From Novosphingobium marinum (lineage in GTDB: Bacteria; Pseudomonadota; Alphaproteobacteria; Sphingomonadales; Sphingomonadaceae): a stretch of DNA of 64,000 bases. Of the stretch, positions 8,722 through 16,510 are shown piece after piece. The DNA is taken from assembly GCF_013408095.1 (NCBI RefSeq), contig NZ_JACBZF010000005.1:124001-188000 (forward strand), written 5' to 3'. Both the position numbers and the translations under genes were made by a program. Positions within the stretch are counted from its first letter, which is position 1. Each line of letters begins with the position of its first letter. The notes below the pieces were generated by a model. It saw only the letters and a program-made list of their open reading frames with translations, ran no database searches and was not told the origin of the DNA.

Positions 8722-9462
8722 ATGCTTACGTCCATCCGCGGCATCGTTGCCGCAACCGTTCTGGCCGGTTCGGCTTTTGTAGCGACTCCCGCGCTGGCTC
8801 AGGACGAAGAAGGCCCCATTTCCGTTTCGGCCAACGTCGCCATAGTATCCGAGTACCGCTTCCGCGGGGTCGATCTCTCCGGCGGTGACATTGCCATCCA
8901 GGGTGGTGTCGATCTCGGTCACGAGAGTGGTTTCTACATCGGTACCTGGGCATCTTCGCTCGACGAGGACACGGTCGGCTACGGCCACACCGAACTCGAT
9001 CTCTATGCCGGCTTCGGCGGTGAATTCGGGGGCGGCGCTTCCTTCGACATCGGCGTGATCTATTACGTCTACCCGAATGCCGGAAACTTCGATTCGGACT
9101 ACTGGGAAGTCTACGGTTCGGTCGGCTATGCTTTCGGCCCTGTCGAAACCACGGTCGGCGTCGCTTACGCGTTCGAGCAGGATTCGCTCGGCGGCGACGA
9201 TAACCTCTATCTCTACCTCGACCTCGGCGTCGGCATCCCCGACACGCCGGTCAGCCTTTCGGCGCACATCGGCTACACCGACGGCTTCCTGACCTTCACC
9301 GACGACGGCGACGCGTTCGACTGGTCGATCGGTGCGGACCTTGCCCTGACCGACAACGTTTCGGTCGGCGTGGCTTACGTGGATGCCGAAGGTGACGAAC
9401 TGCCGGGCAGCTACAAGTTCACCGACAGCGCGATCGTGGGAACGCTTTCCGCGTCGTTCTGA
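8722..9462 (+). CDS. TorF-family putative porin (TIGR02001)
   Basis: This is a 246-residue outer-membrane protein. The start is the ATG at 8722, preceded by GAGGGAAA, which gives a signal peptide ending in TPALAQ; the frame continues upstream without a better start. The mature N-terminus carries SVSANVAIVSEYRFRGVDLS, the hallmark of the TIGR02001/TorF family (shown here at its limit). The rest alternates aromatic and acidic residues as amphipathic strands, ending in SASF. Asp and Glu are abundant, suggesting an acidic pore or Ca2+ binding. The substrate is unknown. An intrinsic terminator hairpin follows. Confidence 0.85.
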   Translation: MLTSIRGIVAATVLAGSAFVATPALAQDEEGPISVSANVAIVSEYRFRGVDLSGGDIAIQGGVDLGHESGFYIGTWASSLDEDTVGYGHTELDLYAGFGGEFGGGASFDIGVIYYVYPNAGNFDSDYWEVYGSVGYAFGPVETTVGVAYAFEQDSLGGDDNLYLYLDLGVGIPDTPVSLSAHIGYTDGFLTFTDDGDAFDWSIGADLALTDNVSVGVAYVDAEGDELPGSYKFTDSAIVGTLSASF

Positions 9463-9489
9463 TCGCGGCGATCTTCTCGCGCACAAACG

Positions 9490-9520
9490 AAGGCCCGCCC
9501 GGTTTTGCCAGGCGGGCCTT
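9490..9520. terminator. bidirectional terminator between porin and SIMPL genes
   Basis: AAGGCCCGCC (9490-9499) pairs perfectly with GGCGGGCCTT (9511-9520) around an 11-base loop. The T-run on either side is short. It lies between two convergent genes and probably serves both. Confidence 0.75.
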
Positions 9521-9538
9521 TCGCGTTCATTGCGATGG

Positions 9539-10291
9539 TCAGCGCAGGTAGAAGTCCACCGTCGTGACGACACGCACTTTCTTGTAGGGCGTGTCCGAGA
9601 CGCCCCAGCCACTGCCCGAATCGCCGTCGCGTGCGGCGATCTCGAAATAGCCCTGCGTTGCCTTGCGGATCGTTCCGACAGACGTGCCGCTGTCCTTGGC
9701 GAACTGTTCAGCGGCGGCCCTTGCATCGCGGGTCGCCTCGGCGACCATGCCGGGCTTGATCTCGTTGAGGCCTGTGAATGTGTAGGACATGCCCGAGCCG
9801 TCCTCCAGCACGACACCGCGCCGGACCAGTTCGAATTGGCGCCGGACCGCGCTCTCGGCGCGTTTGATGTCCTCGCTGCGCAGGCTCATGCGCTGCCTGA
9901 CGGTGAACTTCGGTATGCCGTTGTCGGTATATTGCGATACGTTCACCCCGGTCGGTTGCAACGCCTCGTCGGGAAAGCCAAGCTCGCGGAAGAACTCCTG
10001 CAGGGAGCGCGAATCCCGGTCGACGCTGCTCTGGGCCGATGCGAGGTCGTCGGCGGTCGCCGAGTAGCTGATCGTCCAGGTCGCAAGATCGGCCATGACG
10101 TCGCGTTCCGCCAGTCCGCGCACCGTCACCGAGCGGTCGGCCTGCTTGGCCCTGACCAGCCCGTCGCCCATGAAATAGCCACCGACCACGATGCCGAGAG
10201 CCACGATCGCGGCGCTGCCGAGCCACGTTCGCGCGGTTTCGCCGAACCTTGCCGAATTGCCGTTCGCCTGCTCTTCGCCATCCTCTTGCAT
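9539..10291 (-). CDS. SIMPL domain-containing protein (DUF541)
   Basis: This 250-residue protein has one N-terminal membrane helix (about 24-42), which places the rest in the periplasm. The SIMPL/DUF541 fold is indicated by SVTVRGLAERDVMADLATW, the central FTGLNEIKP and the late ATRDARAAAEQFAKDSG block (quoted at the length limit). Members include the oxidative-stress protein BP26/OMP28 and YggE; the biochemical role is unknown. The start has GGAG upstream. It is convergent with the porin gene and divergent from the glyoxalase gene. Confidence 0.85.
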   Translation of the reverse strand: MQEDGEEQANGNSARFGETARTWLGSAAIVALGIVVGGYFMGDGLVRAKQADRSVTVRGLAERDVMADLATWTISYSATADDLASAQSSVDRDSRSLQEFFRELGFPDEALQPTGVNVSQYTDNGIPKFTVRQRMSLRSEDIKRAESAVRRQFELVRRGVVLEDGSGMSYTFTGLNEIKPGMVAEATRDARAAAEQFAKDSGTSVGTIRKATQGYFEIAARDGDSGSGWGVSDTPYKKVRVVTTVDFYLR

Positions 10292-10395
10292 TGCCCGGAA
10301 CTCCCAACTGTGAGATTGCGGAGAGACTATCGATGCATGGCTGTATGCGCGATGAACCGTTTTATATTGTCGACGAACCGTTGAGGAGCCTTGGC

Positions 10396-10833
10396 TTGAC
10401 CCGATATCTCCATACCATGATCCGTGTGTCCGATCCGGATGCCACCATCGCCTTCTTCAACCTGTTCGGTGTCGGGGAGGTTCGCCGCTACTCTAGCGAG
10501 GAAGGCCGCTTCACGCTGATTTTCCTAGCAGCGCCGGGGCAAGAGGACGTGGCAGAGGTCGAGCTGACCTACAATTGGCCGCCCGAAGACGGCAGCGAGC
10601 CGGAGAAGTACGCGGGCGGTCGAAATTTCGGGCACCTCGCATACCGGGTCGACGACATCTACGAGACTTGCCAGCGCCTGATGGATGCGGGCGTCACGAT
10701 AAACCGGCCGCCGCGCGACGGGCGCATGGCCTTCGTCCGCTCTCCCGACGGGATCTCGATCGAACTGCTTCAGGACGACCAGCTCGAGCCGAAGGAGCCC
10801 TGGGCCGGCATGCCCAATACCGGCAGCTGGTGA
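10396..10833 (+). CDS. gloA: glyoxalase I / VOC-family lactoylglutathione lyase
   Basis: GloA isomerises the hemithioacetal of methylglyoxal and glutathione to S-lactoylglutathione. The TTG at 10396 is chosen because GAGGAG lies seven bases upstream and the family begins RYLHTMIRV; ATGs at 10333 and 10345 are alternatives that add about 20 residues without homology. From this start the four metal ligands fall where expected: H6, E56, H80 and E123. The protein is 145 residues. The gene converges on nhaA with 9 bases between stops. Alternative: another VOC-fold enzyme with the same ligands. Confidence 0.82.
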   Translation: MTRYLHTMIRVSDPDATIAFFNLFGVGEVRRYSSEEGRFTLIFLAAPGQEDVAEVELTYNWPPEDGSEPEKYAGGRNFGHLAYRVDDIYETCQRLMDAGVTINRPPRDGRMAFVRSPDGISIELLQDDQLEPKEPWAGMPNTGSW

Positions 10834-10842
10834 CCGCCCGGA

Positions 10843-12048
10843 TCAGGCCGGAGCGGCGACGGCCCTGTGCTTCGGCGCGAAACGCAGGATGCCGTACCCG
10901 AGCAGCGAGGACAGAAGCGAGCCCGTGAGCACGCCCAGCTTCGCTTCCTCGATCAGGTGCGGGTAGGCGGGGAACGCCAGCGCGCCGATGAACAGGCTCA
11001 TTGTGAACCCGATACCGGTCAGGATCGACATGCCCCAGAGCTGAACCCAGCTCGCACCCTCGGGCCGTGGCGCCACCCCTATCCTGTCCGCGGCGAAAAT
11101 GGCGCTGAAGATGCCGACCTGCTTGCCGACGAACAGCCCTGCCGCGATGCCGAGCGGAATCGGGTCGACCAGCCCCTGCATCCCGATACCCTCCAGCGCG
11201 ACGCCGGCATTGGCGAAGCCGAAAAGCGGTACGATGATGTAGCTGTTCCAGGGTACCAGCGCGTGCTCCATGCGCAGCAGCATGCTGTCCCCGCCCTTGT
11301 TGACGCGGATGGGGATGGTGAACGCGGCAGCGACGCCCGCGATCGTGGCGTGAACGCCCGAGTTTAGCACGCAGAACCACAACACCAGCGCCAGCGCGAT
11401 ATAGGCAAGGTAGCTGTTCACGCGCATCCGGGTGAGGGCGATCATCCCGGACAGGACGATCAGCGCCGCGATCAGCCAGACCAGCTTTATCGAGGCGGTA
11501 TAGAAGATCGCGATGATCGCCACCGCGCCAAGGTCGTCGACGATGGCTACCGTCAGCAGGAACAGCCGCAACGAGGGCGGCACGCGTTTGCCGAGCAGTC
11601 CGATCACGCCCATCGCAAAGGCGATGTCGGTTGCCGCCGGGATGGCCCAGCCGCGCTGTTCGGGCATGCTGGTACCGGCGATGCCGAGGTACACGATAGC
11701 GGGGAAGAACATGCCCGCCGCCGCGGCGATCACGGGCAAACGGCGCTTCTTCGCGCTCGACAGTTCGCCTTCGAGGACCTCCCGCTTGATCTCGAGCCCG
11801 ACGACGAAGAAGAAGATCGCCATCAGCGCGTCGTTGATCCACAGGTGGAGGTTGTCCAGCTTGGGGATCGGCGTCCAGCCAAGCTCTCCGTGGAAGAGTT
11901 CGTGGTACTCGTGCGCAAGCGGGGAATTGGCGACCAGCATCGCGGCGATCGCCACGATGATCAGCAGGACGCCGGCAGCGGCTTCGCCCCCGAGCATCTT
12001 GGTCGCCACGCTTGCCACCCGGTTCAGCAGATGTCGGTTGCGGCTCAT
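10843..12048 (-). CDS. nhaA: Na+/H+ antiporter NhaA
   Basis: NhaA exchanges two H+ for one Na+ across the inner membrane, giving salt and alkali tolerance. The 401-residue protein has about 12 hydrophobic segments. The ion-binding aspartates are D171 and D172 (AIVDDLGAVA) and the assembly-region D141 (AATDIAF), each eight positions after the E. coli numbering. The start ATG at 12048 follows AAGGGCG; the open frame continues upstream for 134 codons, but those are low-complexity and oppose the divergent glycosyltransferase gene. The length agrees with the family. Confidence 0.94.
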   Translation of the reverse strand: MSRNRHLLNRVASVATKMLGGEAAAGVLLIIVAIAAMLVANSPLAHEYHELFHGELGWTPIPKLDNLHLWINDALMAIFFFVVGLEIKREVLEGELSSAKKRRLPVIAAAAGMFFPAIVYLGIAGTSMPEQRGWAIPAATDIAFAMGVIGLLGKRVPPSLRLFLLTVAIVDDLGAVAIIAIFYTASIKLVWLIAALIVLSGMIALTRMRVNSYLAYIALALVLWFCVLNSGVHATIAGVAAAFTIPIRVNKGGDSMLLRMEHALVPWNSYIIVPLFGFANAGVALEGIGMQGLVDPIPLGIAAGLFVGKQVGIFSAIFAADRIGVAPRPEGASWVQLWGMSILTGIGFTMSLFIGALAFPAYPHLIEEAKLGVLTGSLLSSLLGYGILRFAPKHRAVAAPA

Positions 12049-12157
12049 CGGCGCCCTTTTTGACGAAACTCCTAGCCGTTGCAAGAACATCCCAAAGGCA
12101 ATAGGCACCTTTGCGGGGTAAGTGCTTACGGGGGTTGCCGGATTCATGCCGGGGGGG

Positions 12158-13567
12158 ATGTCAGATTTCGTGCTGCAGGTGCTCAGTGCCCTGCAGATCG
12201 TCGAGCGCGAACTGCTTTTGTTCGCCGCGTTCTGGTTCGTGGTCAGCGCCGTCGACGAATTCGCCGTCGACCTAGGCTGGCTGTGGCTCCGGTTGAGCGG
12301 GCGCGCGCGCGACGTCGCTCTTGCGCCGGGTATCGAGGCAGAACCGCTGCAGGGGCGGATCGCGGTCTTCGTACCCGCATGGCACGAAGCCGAAGTCATT
12401 TCGCACACCGTCAGGCACATGCTGCGCGCATGGTCGCAGGACCGTTTCACGGTCTACGTCGGCTGCTACGCGAATGACAGCGCTACGGTCGCCGCGGCGA
12501 TGGCGGGCTCGGACACCGATGCGCGCATCCGGCTCGTCATTCACGACCGTGCGGGACCGACGACCAAGGCCGACTGCCTCAACCGGCTCTACGCTGCGAT
12601 GGGTGCGGACGAGGCACGGACCGGCAGGGCCTTCACCAGCGTCGTCCTGCACGATGCGGAAGACATGGTGCATCCCGCCGCGCTCGTCGCGATAGACCGC
12701 GGGCTGGCAGACAGCGATTTCGTGCAATTGCCGGTCCGGCCCGAGCCGCAGCCCGCTTCGCCGTGGATCGCCGGGCACTATGCAGACGAATTCACCGAAG
12801 CCCATGCCAAGTCGCTGGTCCTGCGCGGCGCGGTCGGGGCGGCCATCCCTGCGGCAGGCGTCGGCTGCGGCTTTTCGCGTCTGGCACTGGCGGGGCTGGC
12901 GGCGCGCAGGATGGGAGCGGGGCAGGCGGGGCCTTTCGAGGCGGAGTGCCTGACAGAGGACTACGAGCTCGGCCTGACTTTCTCGCGCGGCACCGCGAAG
13001 GGGCGTTTCCTCCGGTTGCGCGACTCCGGGGGCGAACTCGTCGCGACGCGGTCGTTCTTTCCCGCCACGCTCGAGGAAGCGGTGCGCCAGAAGACGCGGT
13101 GGATACACGGAATCGCGTTGCAGGGCTGGGACAGGCTGGGCTGGACAGGTCGTGCCGTCGACGTGTGGATGGCCCTTCGCGACCGGCGCGGACCGCTGAC
13201 CGCAATCGTGCTTGCCGCCGCGTACCTGCTGCTGGTGATCGAGGGCGTCCTGCTTGCCGCGCGTGCAGCCGGATGGGACGGAGTACAGCCGCTTTCGCCC
13301 GCGCTGGAGATCATGCTGGTGGTCAGTTTCTCGAGCTTCCTGTGGCGCGCGGCCTGGCGTTATGCCTTCACCGCGCGCGAATACGGAGTGGCCGAAGGGA
13401 TCCGCTCGGTTCTGCGCATACCCGTGGCCAACGTGATCGCGATCATGGCCGGGCGCCGCGCAATGTTCTCCTATGCCCGTACGCTGCGCGGTCAGCAGCT
13501 TAGCTGGGACAAGACCGCACACGCCTCGCATCCGTCGATCACCGCCCGTCGGGCCATCGCCCGATGA
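12158..13567 (+). CDS. NfrB-like inner-membrane glycosyltransferase (family 2)
   Basis: This is a membrane glycosyltransferase resembling NfrB, which makes the N4 glycan receptor polysaccharide in E. coli. The protein has 469 residues if it starts at ATG 12158 (ATG 12146 and GTG 12122 are alternatives). There is an N-terminal helix (about 5-30), and a GT-A domain with FVPAWHEAEVI, YANDS, GPTTKADCLN, the DxD-type HDAED (165-169), LTEDYELG (265-272) and the processive-type QKTRW (311-315). Further helices lie at about 345-370 and 385-405, and there is a C-terminal WDKTAH as in NfrB. The c-di-GMP-binding MshEN tail of E. coli NfrB is absent. The 3' end overlaps the next gene by four bases. Confidence 0.88.
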   Translation: MSDFVLQVLSALQIVERELLLFAAFWFVVSAVDEFAVDLGWLWLRLSGRARDVALAPGIEAEPLQGRIAVFVPAWHEAEVISHTVRHMLRAWSQDRFTVYVGCYANDSATVAAAMAGSDTDARIRLVIHDRAGPTTKADCLNRLYAAMGADEARTGRAFTSVVLHDAEDMVHPAALVAIDRGLADSDFVQLPVRPEPQPASPWIAGHYADEFTEAHAKSLVLRGAVGAAIPAAGVGCGFSRLALAGLAARRMGAGQAGPFEAECLTEDYELGLTFSRGTAKGRFLRLRDSGGELVATRSFFPATLEEAVRQKTRWIHGIALQGWDRLGWTGRAVDVWMALRDRRGPLTAIVLAAAYLLLVIEGVLLAARAAGWDGVQPLSPALEIMLVVSFSSFLWRAAWRYAFTAREYGVAEGIRSVLRIPVANVIAIMAGRRAMFSYARTLRGQQLSWDKTAHASHPSITARRAIAR

Positions 13568-14724
13568 CGGCCCGCGCCGCCAGAAAAGGCCAGCCGCTGG
13601 TCGTGCTTTGCCTCCTCCTGGGTTCGTGGGTTGCGGCCCGGGGAGTGATCCTGAGCGACGCGTTTCTTCCGGAGGCCGATCGCATTGCCGCGACGGCTCC
13701 GGTCACCGATGTGGAGGCATCGGTCAGCGCGAATACCGTTGCCGGCGGCGTGTCTAGCGAAGCCTGGCCGAGCGAAGTGGCGCCCTCCGAAGCTCCGGGA
13801 TGGACGGCACCAGCGATGCCGCTCACCTGGCCCGAAGGACAGCGCCCCGCGCCGCTTTCCTCGTTCTCCGGCTCGTCGCAGAATGTGCGTGGTTTCGGCC
13901 CGGATGCCGCAATCCCCGGGGCGGCTGGCGACCGGAAGGTCAGGCAGGCGATCGGGCATCAGGTGCTCTGGATGGCGGCGTTGTCGCACATGCCGGTACC
14001 GGAATTCGTCAACGCCGCCCCTGCGCCGCGTTCGGCGGGTGCCCCGTTCGCCGAGCCGCATCGGGCGAAACGCTGGTCGGGTGATGGCTGGCTGCTTCTG
14101 CGCGAGGGCGGCGGCGCCGGTGGCCTCGCCGCTGCCCCCGGCGCTCCGACCTACGGGGCCAGCCAGATCGGCGCTGTCGCACGCTATCGGCTGGGCGGTT
14201 CGAAAGCGGCTCCGACCGCCTACGTCCGCGCGACCGCGGCATTGAACGGGACCGGCGAGCGCGAGGTCGCCGCCGGTTTTTCGGTCAGGCCGGTTTCCGG
14301 CATCCCCGTCGTGGCGGCGGCGGAAGGGCGCGTCAGCGAGCGTCCGGGCAGGACCGAGGTCCGGCCGGCGGCCATGCTCGTGACGCAATTGCCACCTGCC
14401 GATCTCCCGGGCGGTCTCAGGGGAGAAGCCTACGCCCAGGGCGGCTATGTAGGCGGGCGCGACGCCACATTCTTCGCGGATGGGCAAGTGCGCGTGGACA
14501 AGCGGATCGCAGGCGTCGGCGAGTTCGATCTCCGGGCGGGTCTCGGTGCGTGGGGCGGGGCGCAGGAAGGTGCGGCAAGGCTCGACGCCGGGCCGACTGC
14601 GACGCTGGGCGTGCCGATATCGCAAGGCGCTTCGGCCCGCCTCGGCATCGACTGGCGCGTGCGCATCGCCGGCGACGCGACGCCCGGCTCCGGCCCCGCG
14701 CTGACTCTATCCGCCGGTTTCTGA
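13564..14724 (+). CDS. NfrA-like outer-membrane partner, short form
   Basis: This 386-residue protein begins with a signal-like hydrophobic stretch (13-25), then a long Ala/Pro/Ser-rich segment to about residue 150, then a domain opening RWSGDGWLLLREGG. That domain continues as amphipathic strands and ends in LTLSAGF, the style of an outer-membrane barrel. Its position, coupled by ATGA to an NfrB-like glycosyltransferase, and the strand-rich C-terminal half match the C-terminal barrel of NfrA/BcsC-type polysaccharide exporters. The large TPR region of NfrA is missing. I infer that it exports the glycan made by the upstream gene; direct homology is suggestive, not certain. Confidence 0.62.
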   Translation: MTARAARKGQPLVVLCLLLGSWVAARGVILSDAFLPEADRIAATAPVTDVEASVSANTVAGGVSSEAWPSEVAPSEAPGWTAPAMPLTWPEGQRPAPLSSFSGSSQNVRGFGPDAAIPGAAGDRKVRQAIGHQVLWMAALSHMPVPEFVNAAPAPRSAGAPFAEPHRAKRWSGDGWLLLREGGGAGGLAAAPGAPTYGASQIGAVARYRLGGSKAAPTAYVRATAALNGTGEREVAAGFSVRPVSGIPVVAAAEGRVSERPGRTEVRPAAMLVTQLPPADLPGGLRGEAYAQGGYVGGRDATFFADGQVRVDKRIAGVGEFDLRAGLGAWGGAQEGAARLDAGPTATLGVPISQGASARLGIDWRVRIAGDATPGSGPALTLSAGF

Positions 14725-14773
14725 GTCACGCCTTTCCTATACCGCTGCAGTGCGGTAGGCGGACGATCCAGAG

Positions 14774-15688
14774 ATGGACGTCTACCTTCCCATTGCCAAC
14801 CTTTCCGTAAACGGTCTCGTGATCGTGGGGCTGGGCGCGCTGACCGGGCTTCTTTCCGGCATGTTCGGCGTGGGCGGGGGATTCCTGACGACGCCGCTCC
14901 TGATTTTCTACGGTGTGCCGCCGACGGTCGCGGCGGCATCGGCGGCCAGTCAGGTCACCGGCGCCAGCGTTTCGGGTGTGTTCGCGCATTACCGGCGCGG
15001 TGGAGTCGATTTCCAGATGGGCGGCGTCATGGTGGCGGGCGGCGTCATCGGCACCGCGATGGGGGCGGTCCTGTTCCGCCTTTTCGAGGAGCTTGGGCAA
15101 ATCGATACGGTGATCAACGTACTTTATGTCGTGCTGCTCGGATCGATCGGGATACTGATGGGCCGCGAGAGCATCCAGGCAATCACCGCCGAGAAGACCG
15201 GCACCCAAGTCCCCGCACGCAAGCGGCGACATCACCCGCTCGTCGCGAACCTGCCGATGCGCTGGCGTTTCTATCGCTCGGGTCTCTATATCTCGCCTCT
15301 GGCACCGCTGTTCATCGGCATGGTCGTGGGCATCCTCACGATGCTCATGGGTATCGGCGGGGGCTTCGTGCTCGTTCCAGCGATGCTCTATATTCTCGGC
15401 ATGAGTGCCGGTGTCGTGGTCGGCACCTCGCTTTTCCAGATCCTGTTCGTGACGATGGCAACCACGATGATGCACTCGCTGACGACAAAGGCTGTCGACA
15501 TCGTTCTGGCAGCACTGCTGCTGATCGGCTCGGTCACCGGCGCACAGCTTGGCGCGCAGTTCGCGCAAAAGATCAATCCGTCGCGGTTGCGGCTCGTCCT
15601 TGCCGCGCTCGTCCTGCTGGTCGCCCTCAGGATGGCGCTCGGCCTCGGCTACAGGCCCGACGAAATCTACTCGGTGGCACCGCTGTGA
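14774..15688 (+). CDS. TauE/SafE (TSUP) family sulfite/anion exporter
   Basis: This 304-residue inner-membrane protein has two repeats of four helices. Each repeat begins with the TSUP glycine signature: GMFGVGGGFL near residue 29 and MLMGIGGGFVLVP near residue 191. Family members export sulfite, sulfolactate or other small organosulfur anions. A basic cytoplasmic loop (PARKRRHH) separates the halves. The stop overlaps the GTG start of the next gene by four bases, so the two are translationally coupled. A short hairpin-forming sequence (TACCGC...GCGGTA) sits just upstream of the start. Confidence 0.9.
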   Translation: MDVYLPIANLSVNGLVIVGLGALTGLLSGMFGVGGGFLTTPLLIFYGVPPTVAAASAASQVTGASVSGVFAHYRRGGVDFQMGGVMVAGGVIGTAMGAVLFRLFEELGQIDTVINVLYVVLLGSIGILMGRESIQAITAEKTGTQVPARKRRHHPLVANLPMRWRFYRSGLYISPLAPLFIGMVVGILTMLMGIGGGFVLVPAMLYILGMSAGVVVGTSLFQILFVTMATTMMHSLTTKAVDIVLAALLLIGSVTGAQLGAQFAQKINPSRLRLVLAALVLLVALRMALGLGYRPDEIYSVAPL

Positions 15689-16437
15689 GGGCAGCGCTCG
15701 CCATCCTCCTGCTCGTGCTGCTCGGCGGTGCGCGCGATCCGATCCTCGTGCCAGAGATTTCACAGCACGAGATCCGGCTGAGGCAGGGCTTCACCGGAAC
15801 CGAGCTCCTGCTGTTCGGCGCGATCCTCAACCCGCAGGGAACGCGGGCCGGGCAGGACTACGATATCGTCGTCGTTCTCAAGGGGCCGACCGAATCCATC
15901 GTGCTCCGCGAAAAGCAGAAGGTCGCAGGCATGTGGATCAACGCCGACAGCACCGAGTTGCGTTCCGCGCCCTCCTACTATGCGCTGGCATCGTCGAAGC
16001 CGATTGCCGACATCGTCGACGAGAAGACCGCCGCGATCTACGAACTGGGCCTGCAGTGGCTCCAGCTTTCGCCGATCGGCGCGATCGATCCGGACGAGCA
16101 GGCGCGGTTCTCGAAGGGCCTGGTTGACCTCAAGACGCGCAACGGCCTCTACCGGCAGGACGAGGCGGGCGTGCAGATCAAGGAGCAGGTCCTCTACCAG
16201 GCACGCATGTACCTGCCGTCGAGCGTCCCCATCGGTACCTACACCGCGGAAACCTTCGCGATCACCGACGGGCGCGTGGTGACGTCCGCAAGCAGCTCGG
16301 TCGACGTGCGCAAGCTGGGTTTCGAGCGCGCGGTGGCCGATTTCGCGGACGACCGGTCGTTCTTCTACGGCGTCATCGCGGTGGCCATCTCGATCCTGAT
16401 GGGCTGGCTGGCGGGCCGGCTCTTCGCGCTCGTCTAG
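15685..16437 (+). CDS. TIGR02186 family protein, alphaproteobacterial membrane-anchored
   Basis: This 250-residue protein belongs to the alphaproteobacterial TIGR02186/Alph_Pro_TM family. A signal peptide (1-15) is followed by a periplasmic domain that begins with ISQHEIRLRQGFTGTELLLFG (shown in part as EIRLRQGFTGTELLLFG), then a single C-terminal helix (about 228-246) with a very short tail. It starts at a GTG overlapping the TauE/SafE stop (GTGA). The family is repeatedly found beside TauE/SafE exporters, so a role as periplasmic accessory or ligand sensor for the exporter is likely, but unproven. Confidence 0.85.
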   Translation: MRAALAILLLVLLGGARDPILVPEISQHEIRLRQGFTGTELLLFGAILNPQGTRAGQDYDIVVVLKGPTESIVLREKQKVAGMWINADSTELRSAPSYYALASSKPIADIVDEKTAAIYELGLQWLQLSPIGAIDPDEQARFSKGLVDLKTRNGLYRQDEAGVQIKEQVLYQARMYLPSSVPIGTYTAETFAITDGRVVTSASSSVDVRKLGFERAVADFADDRSFFYGVIAVAISILMGWLAGRLFALV

Positions 16438-16510
16438 GAGTGTTTGCCCAAAATTAACCTCGTCCTCCTATCCCTGCATCGAATATTGTTTGTTGAACGG
16501 ATGCGCGGTG

